Below, in pieces: positions 43,111 through 51,833 of a DNA stretch of 64,000 bases (positions within the stretch are counted from its first letter, which is position 1; every line of letters starts with the position of its first letter). The stretch comes from CAVPNY01 sp963706905. Lineage in GTDB: Bacteria > Chloroflexota > Anaerolineae > Anaerolineales > UBA4823. Under the pieces are notes generated by a model. It had not been told where the DNA came from. It searched no databases and saw nothing but the letters and a program-made list of their open reading frames with translations. The translations under genes were made by a program, and so were the position numbers. The stretch lies in the NCBI GenBank assembly GCA_963706905.1, contig CAVPNY010000018.1:248001-312000 (forward strand), written 5' to 3'.

Positions 43111-43545
43111 TTAATAGCGTTTGAGGGTGGTCAGGAACGGCGTCAAGCGGAACATCAGCAGGCCGAATGGCAGCAGGAAGATCGTGGCGCAAAGCAGGTA
43201 GGCGATCAGCAGCCAGACAAGGCTGAACCACCAGCCAATGAAGATGAAGTATAGCGCCCGCAGGAAGAAGTTGTGCTGCTCGAGGCTGCGCGCGCCAACC
43301 ACGGTCTTGCCATCCTCTGTCACCGCCCGAATTTCTCTCTTCGGGGACTGCAGGGCGATCACCATGGGGATATTGTTCAAAATTAGCAATCCCAGCGGCA
43401 GGCCGATGATGGTGATATTGAGCAGCCAGGCGATCCCGATCGCCCACAAGCCCAGCCACCAGCCGATGAAGATAAACCATAGTAGCTGTAGCAGGCAGCC
43501 TGGCCCGTAAGACGGGCGGTAGATCGTGGTTGATTGGTCAGACAT
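43111..43545 (-). CDS. YccF-family inner-membrane protein
   Basis: The 144-residue protein (ATG 43545, AAGGAG 8 bases upstream) contains two copies of the YccF domain: LLWFIFIGWWLGLWAIGIAW with LPLGLLILNNIP, and ALYFIFIGWWFSLVWLLIAY with LPFGLLMFRLTP. Each pairs two helices around an F-I-G-W-W motif. YccF proteins are small inner-membrane proteins of unknown function. It appears monocistronic. Confidence 0.88.
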   Translation of the reverse strand: MSDQSTTIYRPSYGPGCLLQLLWFIFIGWWLGLWAIGIAWLLNITIIGLPLGLLILNNIPMVIALQSPKREIRAVTEDGKTVVGARSLEQHNFFLRALYFIFIGWWFSLVWLLIAYLLCATIFLLPFGLLMFRLTPFLTTLKRY

Positions 43546-43659
43546 TGCATTCTCCTTCAATTAGTCGAGTAATCCGTTAGTCTGAAAGTCTTGTTTTGAT
43601 AAAGTGCTTTCAATCCAGATATACGTAAATCATGGACAAGAGTTGCATGATTAACGCAA

Positions 43660-43693
43660 AGACCTCGGAGTTTTCTGAAAAACTCCGAGGTCT
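43660..43693. repeat. 34-bp palindrome (REP-like)
   Basis: AGACCTCGGAGTTTT (43660-43674) and its exact reverse complement (43679-43693) flank a four-base loop. It lies between the yccF start and the hicB stop. I recall similar GACCTCGGAG palindromes dispersed in Chloroflexi genomes. It could also end the hicAB transcript. Confidence 0.7.
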
Positions 43694-43733
43694 GGACAAG
43701 ATTAGGTCGCTGGTCAATTTCTGGGTAATTGAA

Positions 43734-44091
43734 TTAGCCCCGATTAACTTCATAGTCAGCACGCTGCTCGGCGATAGCTTTTTCCAGAGTTTGGCTGACC
43801 CATTGATTCAAGCTCTGGTTGCGTAATGTGGCTTGCAGATTGATCTCACGATGCAGCTCAGGAGAGACCCTTAGGATGAACTTACCTGAGAAAGGGTTTG
43901 TCGGGCTCTTCGCCGCGTTCTGCGCAGAAAGCCAGGTAATCATCGATTGACTCTCGAAATGCAAGCTGAATCTCATCTACGCTGGTGCCTTCAAAGGTGA
44001 TCATATCGCGCAAATTGATCACTTCTCCATGAAAGACGCCTCCATCAGCATCGAATTCAACTTTTCCGATGTAACCTTTATATTCCATCAT
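43734..44091 (-). CDS. hicB: HicB antitoxin, frameshifted
   Basis: About 118 residues when one T is removed at 43891-43893 (AAA on the plus strand). The N-terminal HicB domain has YIGKVEFDADGGVFHGEVIN and SVDEIQLAFRESIDDYLAFC; the C-terminal part is a ribbon-helix-helix (FILRVSPELHREINLQATL, NQSLNQWVSQTLEKAI) that would bind the hic promoter. Break and join are clear: EEPDKPF-SGKF, the usual HicB linker. It overlaps hicA by 14 bases. It neutralises the HicA toxin and represses the operon. Confidence 0.85.
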
Positions 44092-44347
44092 GGTTTGAAC
44101 CCCGATTTTCTAGAAACCGACGCACAGATTTCACGGTGGCTTTATTAGCCTCTTTCCGTGGGTGAGGTCGATGGAATACGGCTCTCACATCGCCGAGTGC
44201 TACTCGAACTCTCGAACCACGACCTTCCGATATATCACCACCCAGCGCAAGAATAAGAGCTTCAATATCCTTCCAGGAGATGTTCGCTCGTTCAGACTTC
44301 TCGTAGATGGCTTCTAATATCTTTTGATGACGGTTATCTAGAACCAC
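44078..44347 (-). CDS. hicA: HicA toxin (mRNA interferase)
   Basis: The 89-residue protein (GTG start) carries a HicA double-stranded-RNA-binding-like fold: ISWKDIEALILALGGDISEG, GRGSRVRVAL, and the conserved FHRPHPRKEANKATVKSVRRF tail with K-x-x-x-V-K-x-V. The catalytic His is normally in a G-S-H segment; here it reads G-S-R, with the nearest His in FHRPHP, so activity needs checking. It would cleave mRNA in starved or stressed cells. Gene order A then B, with overlap, is typical. Confidence 0.8.
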   Translation of the reverse strand: MVLDNRHQKILEAIYEKSERANISWKDIEALILALGGDISEGRGSRVRVALGDVRAVFHRPHPRKEANKATVKSVRRFLENRGSNHDGI

Positions 44348-44351
44348 ATGA

Positions 44352-44366
44352 TATCATATATTGATA
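44352..44366. promoter_or_regulatory. hicAB promoter palindrome
   Basis: TATCATATATTGATA is a 5-5-5 palindrome 4 bases before the hicA GTG. On the minus strand TTGATC (44377-44382), an 18-bp spacer and TATGAT (44353-44358) form a plausible promoter that overlaps it, placing the start of transcription almost at the GTG. It is well positioned for autorepression by HicB. Confidence 0.5.
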
Positions 44367-44378
44367 CTATAAACAAGA

Positions 44379-45077
44379 TCAATATTCCATTTTCCGCGCA
44401 TCTTCCCGGTACTGGCAGAACTTACAATCTGGATCCCTCTCCGGTGGCTGGGGGTTTTCCAGCGCTGTCATGACTTCCTCCAGGAAAGCCAGGAATCTCG
44501 GCTCATCTTTGGGGATCTCCGCCCAGGTGACCTCTCCCAGGTAAGCGATCCTTCCCTCGGGAGTCTGTTCCAACAATACTGGTTCGACCGTAAACAACCC
44601 CAGCCGCTGGATAGGCTGTAAACCGCGCGCGCCGGGCGCGGGGTGCTCTAGAGCGTACGCGTAGGCGTGCAGCTGGCGTGAATAGAAGGCGACGTGATCG
44701 GGGTGGGCTTGGGAGGTCTTGAAATCGATAATTCCGTAGCTGCCATCGTTGAAGGCAATCAGCGAATCAGCCACCCCTTTGAGATAGCAGGGTTGGGAGT
44801 GCCCTGCCAGCCAGATCAAATCGGAAGCTACCCGCAGGTCAGAGAAGCGAATCACACCTGGCGGCAGCTCTGGCGAAAGCTCACCGGTTGAGCGCTCGCT
44901 GAAGTGATCCTTCATCAGCCGGTCAATGCGGCTGAAGATCTTTGGAAAAGGCGCCGCTGGGCGGGAGAAGTTCTGCGCAACCTTCAAATAAAAACAGCGC
45001 GGGCATTCATCCCATAGGAAAGTCAGATCCGAAGGCGAAAGTTTAAAAGAATTAGACATGCCAGCATTCCGAGCCAT
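44379..45077 (-). CDS. PD-(D/E)XK (RecB/Cas4-like) nuclease
   Basis: The 232-residue protein has the RecB-family nuclease core: GVADSLIAF, the catalytic Asp and Lys in YGIIDFKTS, and the following Q-L-H-A-Y motif (motif QxxxY). It also has CPRC at the N-terminus and CKFCQ at the C-terminus, four Cys placed like the iron-sulfur cluster ligands of AddB and Cas4. Such proteins cut or resect DNA ends. It follows the methylase-like gene by 72 bases on the same strand, so the two may be functionally linked. ATG 45077 has GAGG upstream; ATG 45059 is possible. Confidence 0.8.
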   Translation of the reverse strand: MARNAGMSNSFKLSPSDLTFLWDECPRCFYLKVAQNFSRPAAPFPKIFSRIDRLMKDHFSERSTGELSPELPPGVIRFSDLRVASDLIWLAGHSQPCYLKGVADSLIAFNDGSYGIIDFKTSQAHPDHVAFYSRQLHAYAYALEHPAPGARGLQPIQRLGLFTVEPVLLEQTPEGRIAYLGEVTWAEIPKDEPRFLAFLEEVMTALENPQPPERDPDCKFCQYREDARKMEY

Positions 45078-45149
45078 CAGGCCTCACGGATTTACAGTTG
45101 CAGAATGGAGCATTCGTGTAAATTCGCTCACATTCGTGGAATTAGCGGA

Positions 45150-47468
45150 TTAGAACAAGCGCATCTGAGAAGGGGCATCGGTCAGCGGGTCAAGCGTCAG
45201 CATTTCGGTAAAGTTCTGGCGGTTGAGCACGGGGGATTCGACCAGGCGGCGCAGGTGGCGGAACTTAATAAACCGCCAGCCCTGATCGATTGCCTGGCGC
45301 AAGCGCGGATCACGTTTCAGCTTGAAGACAGCCAGGTTGGCACACGCTCCCGGCAAGACGATCAGCGAGCAATCGGCCGGGTGAGGATTGGCAAAGATTA
45401 ATTCACTGAAGGTAGCGGAAGCCAGTACATAGATCGCAAAAGCGATCTGCTCTTGCTCGTCAACCCACAAGAGCGGTTTCTCTCCCTGGTTGAGATAGCC
45501 CTGGCGAGCGCCAAGATCAACCAGCAGCTTGCGCATCGTTGCCAGGTCGTTGCGGCGCTCCCCCGGAGAGTCGGGCTGGCGTAGCTGCCAGCGATCGCTC
45601 TTGGCTGGTTCCTGCTCCCCGTAAGACTCCAGGCATATGCTGACCAGTTCCAATCCAGGTGTGAGCAGGCCGGGCAGTGCAGCGCACACCGCGCCATCGA
45701 TTTCACTTAAGCTGGCGCCAGGCTGGTTTTGCAGGGCCCGCACGACAGCCATCTCCGTCCGGTCAGCCAGAGAAAGCCCGCTTTGGCTGATCTCAGCATG
45801 CCACCAGTGACCGCCGTCCGTCGTGCGCTCCCCACCGCCAAGGCGGATGAACCCATTCTCAGTGCTGATCGCCTGCTCGCAGGCCTCCTGGACTGTGCTG
45901 TACACCTCGGCCGGATTAGCTGTCCCTGCTGGGGGCAGCAGGCCGCTCTCTACCAGTCGCACCAGGCCAGCCGTGTGCAGGCTGAGGTGATGGGCGGCCT
46001 CATTGCGCAGACCCAGGTCTTCTTTTCCAGCCTCCAAAACAGCGTGGCGCGCCCTGGCGCTGAAGCCAGATCCCAGGCTGATGCCGGCGGGTTTTGGTGT
46101 GGAAATCTTTTTCTCACAGCCCCAGGCGATCTGGGCTTGATCGTTCTCATCTCTCAAAGCCACCCCCGTGTAACAGAAGCCCGCGCTGGCGCCGGCGGTC
46201 AGCGCAGCGGTGAGGAAGGCGGATTCGGCCTCGCCGATCCAAACCAGCATCGGAGTCCCTTTTGGGATACATTCAGCCAGGGAGCTCATGGCGGCTTCCA
46301 GCGCGGCGGTGTGCCATGCCCAATCATAGCGTCGCCGGCGCAGGACACTCTTGAAGGGACCGATCGCATCTCGCCCCCACAGCCACCCGGCCCACAGGGC
46401 TGAGAGCGTCCAGAAGGCCTGATTGGGGCGCGGCAAGCCGCCTAATACTGCACCGAATTGAATAGGAGAGGCTGCTTCTGGAGCCAGCAGCGCTTCAACC
46501 AGCTCCTTCAATCTCCCTTCATAGACAACAACGCCGCCGCTGTCTGGAGGCAGCTCTGGCCACAGGCTGACCGGGACGGGCGGTGTAGTGTTTGCCAGAC
46601 CACTGGCAGCGCGCTCCAGAGCCAGCCACAGGTTGTTTTCACGGAATTTGGGGGAGGGGTTTAATTGCTTTGGGCGTGCCCGGCCGGCGGGCTGCGACCA
46701 CAGGGTATTCCCCTGATCCAGGGCATGCAGCGCCAGAGTCGTCAGGCTGCGGCGGCGGACTGCCGGATCGATCCCTGGCGGGGGAGGCAGCGCCAGCAAG
46801 CCGTCCAGCCGGTTGATGAGTGTCGCCAGGGCATAGATCGCCCGCGGCAGGTAGGTGGTAAAGGCTTCCTCGGCGTGGGCACGATCCGGGTCATCCGGTG
46901 ATGCAATCCGCTCCAGGGCGCGTGCCCGGTGCAACCCGGCCGCGGTAAACTGGCTGACCCGAGCGAGGTCAGACTGCGTGGTTGGATGCTCGCCTTCATC
47001 GCCGCATACTTCGCACTTGTAGAGGCACGCGTAAGGGGCCAGGGCATCCCGCTCCCAGAGAAACGCCTCTGCCATGAGCTCCTGCCCGCACTGCGCACAG
47101 TTGGTCAGATAAAGGCTGCGTAGGTAAGGCTCCAGGCGTTCGTCCCCCCGGCGCGTGGAGGCCAGCTCCGCCAGAGCGGATTGCAAATCGCCTTCGCCGG
47201 GTGGTTGAGCTGTAAAGTCCAGCAGGAAGCGCCCGATTGGATTATTGGCTGCCACCACCACGCGATAGCCAGCCCGGGCAGCTTCGACGGGTAAGCCGGG
47301 CGCCACTCCGAATGGATCCAGCACCCATGCGCCAGGCGGCAGGCGCGATGTCAGCCAGGTTTCGGCGATCCCATCTGGCAGAGGCGGCAAAAACCGCGCC
47401 AGTAGTTCGGACCGGGTGGTTGTTTTCCCAGGGAGAAAAGCCAGTCTTTCAGGCAAGTTTGCCTGCAT
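45150..47468 (-). CDS. Degenerate DNA-methylase-like protein (COG1743-like) with zinc ribbon
   Basis: The 772-residue protein resembles large zinc-containing adenine-specific DNA methylases. It has a methyltransferase motif I (WVLDPFGVAPGLPVEAARAG and ANNPIGRFLLDF), a Cys4 zinc ribbon (NCAQCG, KCEVCG), RENNLWLALERA, and FWTLSALWAGWLWG at the position that follows motif IV. The catalytic D-P-P-Y/N-P-P-Y motif is absent, replaced by GGLPRPN. The enzyme is therefore probably inactive as a methylase or uses another chemistry. It pairs with the downstream nuclease. The start at 47468 is 7 bases from a TATACT box, so the mRNA is predicted leaderless. Confidence 0.65.
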   Translation of the reverse strand: MQANLPERLAFLPGKTTTRSELLARFLPPLPDGIAETWLTSRLPPGAWVLDPFGVAPGLPVEAARAGYRVVVAANNPIGRFLLDFTAQPPGEGDLQSALAELASTRRGDERLEPYLRSLYLTNCAQCGQELMAEAFLWERDALAPYACLYKCEVCGDEGEHPTTQSDLARVSQFTAAGLHRARALERIASPDDPDRAHAEEAFTTYLPRAIYALATLINRLDGLLALPPPPGIDPAVRRRSLTTLALHALDQGNTLWSQPAGRARPKQLNPSPKFRENNLWLALERAASGLANTTPPVPVSLWPELPPDSGGVVVYEGRLKELVEALLAPEAASPIQFGAVLGGLPRPNQAFWTLSALWAGWLWGRDAIGPFKSVLRRRRYDWAWHTAALEAAMSSLAECIPKGTPMLVWIGEAESAFLTAALTAGASAGFCYTGVALRDENDQAQIAWGCEKKISTPKPAGISLGSGFSARARHAVLEAGKEDLGLRNEAAHHLSLHTAGLVRLVESGLLPPAGTANPAEVYSTVQEACEQAISTENGFIRLGGGERTTDGGHWWHAEISQSGLSLADRTEMAVVRALQNQPGASLSEIDGAVCAALPGLLTPGLELVSICLESYGEQEPAKSDRWQLRQPDSPGERRNDLATMRKLLVDLGARQGYLNQGEKPLLWVDEQEQIAFAIYVLASATFSELIFANPHPADCSLIVLPGACANLAVFKLKRDPRLRQAIDQGWRFIKFRHLRRLVESPVLNRQNFTEMLTLDPLTDAPSQMRLF

Positions 47469-47475
47469 AGCTTCT

Positions 47476-47503
47476 AGTATAATGGCAATCATCCAAAGTG
47501 CAA
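47476..47503 (-). promoter_or_regulatory. Promoter of the methylase-like gene, predicted leaderless
   Basis: On the minus strand TTGCAC (47498-47503), a 16-bp spacer and TATACT (47476-47481) precede ATG 47468 by 7 bases. The opposite strand holds a TATAAT (47478-47483) that may serve the divergent lipoprotein gene. Confidence 0.55.
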
Positions 47504-47518
47504 CCCGAGATTGGCATC

Positions 47519-48859
47519 ATGTTTCAGAAATCGCAGCCTTCCCATCGAAATCAGCCATCCGGCCTCGTCCGGTGGGGTCTGGTGATGCTGATGACCTGGC
47601 TGGCAGTCTCCCTGGCAGCCTGCAACCTGCCGACTGGGGGACCGGAAGAAGCTCCTCAGGCTTCGCCGACTGTCTCCATCCGGGCAGGCGCGCCGCCCGC
47701 CAGCCAAACACCAGCTGCGCCGCCTCTCCCGACGCCTGCTGACAGCAGTCCGCTGTGCCTTCCTTTCAAAGAGGGTATCAGCCTGCCAGCCACAGCGTTT
47801 GCTGAAACCCCGCAGGCTATCCTGGATTTCCTGAACGCCGGCGGCAGCGTCGCTGCTCTGGATGAGGCGCTTTACCAGGCGAACATGGCGAACCAGCCGA
47901 TAGCGGTTGGCGCCATTGACCTGACCGGCGACGGCGTTCAAGATGTGGCGGTTTCGATCTATGACCAGGCCTCCACGCTGGTTCCGCCAGCCGGGAAGTT
48001 GTTGATCTATGTTTGCCAGGAGGGGGTCTACCGCTTGCTCCACCACCAGCCTTCCGCGGAGGGCATGGGCGCACCGGGCATTCGCTATCTGCAGGATCTG
48101 AACCAGGATGGTCTGGCCGAGCTGGTAGCTGGCTCGCCGGCTTGCGGCGCTTCCACCTGTTTCGAAGAGGTCAAAATTCTTAGCTGGACAGGCGCGGGCT
48201 TTGAGAACCTGCTGATCGGCTCAACGATTGAAATCCCCTCGCCGGTGATCAACTTGCTCGATTCTCAGGGAGACGGTATTTATGATCTGGAGCTGGCTGG
48301 TGGAGGCTTTGGTTCGGTTGGAGCTGGACCGCAGCGCAGCCTGTCTATGGTCTGGGCGTATAACCCTGCCACCGCTCGCTGGCAAGATCCTCAAGAGCGC
48401 CTGGAGAGCTCCAATTATCGCATCCATGTTTTACAGGATGCTGACCAGGCTGCTCTGGAACGGAAGTTTGAACAGGCGCTGCTGGGTTACGGTCAGGTGG
48501 TGGATGACGCCAGCCTGGTTGACTGGAACGAGCCGGAAGTGGAAAAACCCAATCTGGCAGCTTACGCCCTGTTCAAGATCGGTCTGACCCATTTGCTGCT
48601 GGACCAGTCTGATCTGGCTCAGGCTGCCTTCGACCGTCAGAAGGCTGATTTCCCCCCGGATGCCCTTGGGCATGCCTATGTTGAGCTGGCTGGGGCTTTT
48701 CAAGAGGCTTTTCCGGCAGGTGGAGTGCCCAATGGCTGTGCCGCCGCCCGCCAGTATGCCGCTGATCATCCTCAGGAGATCCTGGTGCCGCTGAGTTCGG
48801 AGATGTTCGGCTACGCCAATCCAGATTATTCGCCGCAGGATATTTGCCCTTGGGAGTAA
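47519..48859 (+). CDS. Lipoprotein with FG-GAP-like repeats
   Basis: The 446-residue protein (ATG 47519) has a lipoprotein signal (WGLVMLMTWLAVSLAACN) and a Pro/Ala-rich linker to about residue 80. Calcium-type repeats follow (AIDLTGDGVQDVAVSIYDQ, LQDLNQDGLAELVAGSPACG, LLDSQGDGIYDLELAGG), as in FG-GAP/VCBS propellers. A helical C-terminal part (GLTHLLLDQSDLAQAAFDRQ) suggests TPR-like helices. It is surface-anchored and its function is unknown. It diverges from the methylase-like gene. Confidence 0.75.
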   Translation: MFQKSQPSHRNQPSGLVRWGLVMLMTWLAVSLAACNLPTGGPEEAPQASPTVSIRAGAPPASQTPAAPPLPTPADSSPLCLPFKEGISLPATAFAETPQAILDFLNAGGSVAALDEALYQANMANQPIAVGAIDLTGDGVQDVAVSIYDQASTLVPPAGKLLIYVCQEGVYRLLHHQPSAEGMGAPGIRYLQDLNQDGLAELVAGSPACGASTCFEEVKILSWTGAGFENLLIGSTIEIPSPVINLLDSQGDGIYDLELAGGGFGSVGAGPQRSLSMVWAYNPATARWQDPQERLESSNYRIHVLQDADQAALERKFEQALLGYGQVVDDASLVDWNEPEVEKPNLAAYALFKIGLTHLLLDQSDLAQAAFDRQKADFPPDALGHAYVELAGAFQEAFPAGGVPNGCAAARQYAADHPQEILVPLSSEMFGYANPDYSPQDICPWE

Positions 48860-48935
48860 TTTTCTGAGCTGGGTTGACCTGATCTCTGTTGTGCGGATAT
48901 TAAACCAACCACAATAATGCCCTGATCCCCTTTTC

Positions 48936-49916
48936 TCAAACTGAGGTGGTTCGTTGTACCCAGCGGAAGCCATGGCTGCCCACCCACAGCTTCAAGCGCA
49001 GGCTCTTGTGCTCGGTGCAGAAGTTGTAGACACAGCCCATCAGATACATGAGTGGCTCCAAGGTTTGCGGGTTGCGGATCAGCGCTCGACTGCGCCGTAC
49101 CAAGACGGCCAAGCGAGAGCGGAAGGTGGCGTTCAGCCGCTCGATGAAAGCGGTGTTGAGCTTGGTTCCGCCATGGCTTTTTGCCAACAGGGCCTGAGCA
49201 GCTTTCAGACAGCCTTGCGCCATGCGCCGGGTGACGTCGACCACCCGCTTACCTTGGTAACGTTTGACCACCTGGCCGATGTGAATGTCTGGCCAAGGGA
49301 TCAGCCAGGGACGTCCACGTTGGCCATTCGGCAGCGGGCTGCGGAACACCAACTGCACCGCCTGGACATAGGCGATGAAGCCATCCACGCAAATCAGCAG
49401 CGGGCGAGCCAGGGCACACTGGCGAATGATCTGCATCAGGCCCAGGATCAAGTGCTCATCTCGCTTTCTGGCGATCACTCCGCCCAACCACAAACGGGTG
49501 CTCACCATGATCGCCATTGCCAGCCAGATGACCTTGCCCTGAGCTTTGACCCGGATTTCATCCGCCTGCACGTGCTCCAGGTCTCGGGGGTGTAACACTA
49601 ACTGCTCATGCACCCGCTGACAGTGTCGCCCGGCTCGCTCCTGCCAGTCCATTACTGTACGTTCATCCAGATGGAAGGCGGCAACGATGGCTTGCAGCGG
49701 ACAGCCGTGCGCAATCAGGGTTACTACGATGACCATCCAATCTGCAGGATGATGCAATCGGTAGAAAGGTGTCCCGCTGGTTGCAGCAAAGGTCTTACCA
49801 CATATTTTACATTGGTAACGTGCTTCTTTTCGGCTGTGAACAACGATGTTGTTCTCGCCTACTTTACCCCTTGCGGGGCACGCCATATTCGGGCAGAATT
49901 GTTCTCGAAGGTCCAT
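48936..49916 (-). CDS. IS1-family-like transposase
   Basis: The 326-residue protein combines an InsA-like zinc-finger N-terminus (FCPNMACPARG, YQCKICGKTF) and helix-turn-helix (GCPLQAIVAAFHLDERTV) with an InsB-like DDE catalytic core (HVQADEIRVK, ICVDGFIAYV, and TAFIERLNATFRSRLAVLVRR with the catalytic Glu). IS1 makes the same product from two genes joined by frameshifting; here it is a single frame. I did not find convincing terminal inverted repeats. It appears intact. It abuts a different transposase remnant. Confidence 0.8.
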   Translation of the reverse strand: MDLREQFCPNMACPARGKVGENNIVVHSRKEARYQCKICGKTFAATSGTPFYRLHHPADWMVIVVTLIAHGCPLQAIVAAFHLDERTVMDWQERAGRHCQRVHEQLVLHPRDLEHVQADEIRVKAQGKVIWLAMAIMVSTRLWLGGVIARKRDEHLILGLMQIIRQCALARPLLICVDGFIAYVQAVQLVFRSPLPNGQRGRPWLIPWPDIHIGQVVKRYQGKRVVDVTRRMAQGCLKAAQALLAKSHGGTKLNTAFIERLNATFRSRLAVLVRRSRALIRNPQTLEPLMYLMGCVYNFCTEHKSLRLKLWVGSHGFRWVQRTTSV

Positions 49917-50493
49917 GTGGCTTGCTCTTGTAAGGTTGTCGGACCTTTAGAGTATCCGCCAAAGCTTGTTGCGGCTCAATCCCTAGTTCCAGCAGAGAGC
50001 GATCCGCTCCAGCCTGGATCTGCTGGCTCAGGTTCTCGATGAGAGCTTCCGTATTGCGGACGACGTGGCTCTTGCATACCTGCTGGAACAAGCCCTGCTC
50101 ATCGGCAACGGTCTTGAAAGCATCCGCATCATCTGTGACCAGGATGCGGGCATCCACGCTCTGGGCAATGGGAGCCACCCATGCTTTCAGGATTTCGGCA
50201 TCTTCACCAGACAGGTGATCGATGGTCAGCACCAAACCGCTGATGGCATCCACCGTAATCCCGATCGGCAACCATTTGCCTTTGCATTTCACACTGGTCA
50301 CATCCGCTCCCAGGGCTCGGGTGCGATAGCCTTCCAGGAAATGCTCGCATTTCATCCCGGGAACCCGTTCCGCTGTGCTCTGCACCGCCCGATACACTGT
50401 CGCTTTGCACATCCAGACCCCTAAGGCGCTCAGCACCAACGCTACCGCTCCATATATGTTACAATAAAACCATTCAATGGGGCAATCCGAATC
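49917..50493 (-). pseudogene. Truncated DDE transposase remnant
   Basis: An open frame without a good start reads CPIEWFYCN, then GVWMCKATVYRAVQSTAERV, DVTSVKCKGKWLPIGITVDA, LSGEDAEILKAWVAPIAQSV, ILVTDDADAF and a nuclease-like VCKSHVVRNTEALIENLSQQ. This is the first catalytic Asp region and the second (TDDADAF) of a DDE transposase of another family. It lacks the C-terminal third: the frame runs out at the start of the IS1-like gene, about 49925, so insertion of that element probably truncated it. Confidence 0.65.
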
Positions 50494-50589
50494 TTACCAA
50501 AAACCAGAAGGAAGGCGACCGCTTGGCTGCGTTTCTCCCATTAATCCCAATCAGCATCCTGGCATATCCTTTCCTGGGGAGGGAACATT

Positions 50590-51796
50590 ATGCGTAATCT
50601 CCGCGTGACCGGTAACCGCTGGCCGGTTATTTTTTTTGTCCTGATCGTCATTTCGATGACAGTCTCCATGCCTGCCCTGGCGATGGGCGAGCCAAACTCC
50701 ACTCGCTGATCCCTGGGTAACTTCGACGGTCGATACCCTGGAGGGAGGCGGCTCCCTGTCGTTAGCGGTCGATGCGAATGGTCGCCCGCATGCCAGTTAT
50801 TTTGGCAACAAAAACGATACGGATACCTCGCCATTTGGGCTCAAATATGCCCGCTGGAACGGGGCGAAGTGGGTGATCACCTACATCGAGGATGTTGGGC
50901 GCACTATAGCAGAGACTTCCATTGCTCTGGATTCTCAAGGCAACCCGCATATCAGTTATTTTACGATGCCCAGCCGCAACCTGCAATACGCCCATTTCGA
51001 CGGTCAGAACTGGACCACCGAAGTTGTGGTTGCAGTGGGAGATGTGGGGGTCACGAACTCACTGCGCCTGGACAGCGATGACCTGCCGCGTATCGCTTAC
51101 TGGGACGAGACCTTGCAACGCGTACGCTATGCTCGTTTCGATGGCAATCAGTGGAATTTCTCGACAGTGGAAGACCTGGATTGCATATCACCCCTGCCCA
51201 AGCGGGTCTCCCTGGCGCTGGACTCGAAAAATCGCCCGCATGTTACCTACCATGATTGCTCAGCCCAAACTGCATTGAAATATGCCGTCCAGGTAAATGG
51301 TGTTTGGACGGATGAAGTGGTGGAGACCGGTATCAACAGCGGCCTGAGCAGCTCGATCGAAATGGATAGCCAGGACAAACCTCACATCAGCTATCGCTCA
51401 GGAAACACGGCTGGCGGCTTGATGTACGCATATTTTGATGGCACTAAATGGCAGTACAGCCCGCGCATCGATAATGACTTCTGGTATGGGAATTCCACCT
51501 CGCTCGAGCTGGACCCTGGGCGCCACCCGCGCATCGCATATACTTTCTGGCCCCCCCGGGACGAGCCAATTACGCGGGAATTTCGCTTTGCGTATCTGAG
51601 CGGTGCTCAGCGCACCACCGAAGTGATTGACACGGCTGCTCCCGCCAGCCAGGAGGCGGATATCGCCCTGGCGATCGATGCTGACGGGAATTACCATGTT
51701 ATCTATTGGGATAACGTCACCGACCGTTTAGAATATGGAAAACGCGGACCGCTGAACCAGAGCCTGCTGCTACCGCTCCTGTTTGGCAAACCTTAG
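50590..51796 (+). CDS. Secreted repeat (beta-propeller-like) protein, frameshifted
   Basis: About 401 residues if one A at 50694-50696 is removed, joining the signal peptide (VIFFVLIVISMTVSMPALAM) to GEPTPLADPWVTSTVDTLEG. The mature protein has six or seven repeats of S-x-x-x-D-S-x-x-x-P-H-I-S-Y (SIALDSQGNPHISYFTMPS, SLRLDSDDLPRIAYWDE, SLALDSKNRPHVTYHD, SIEMDSQDKPHISYRSG) like BNR/sialidase-type propellers. It ends NQSLLLPLLFGKP, sharing a hydrophobic L-P end with the beta-helix protein at 20640. Predicted extracellular. A GGGGAGGGA ribosome site precedes the ATG. Confidence 0.78.
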
Positions 51797-51833
51797 CGAT
51801 CCAACTGCAGATCATATCGCCAGGGAGAATACG

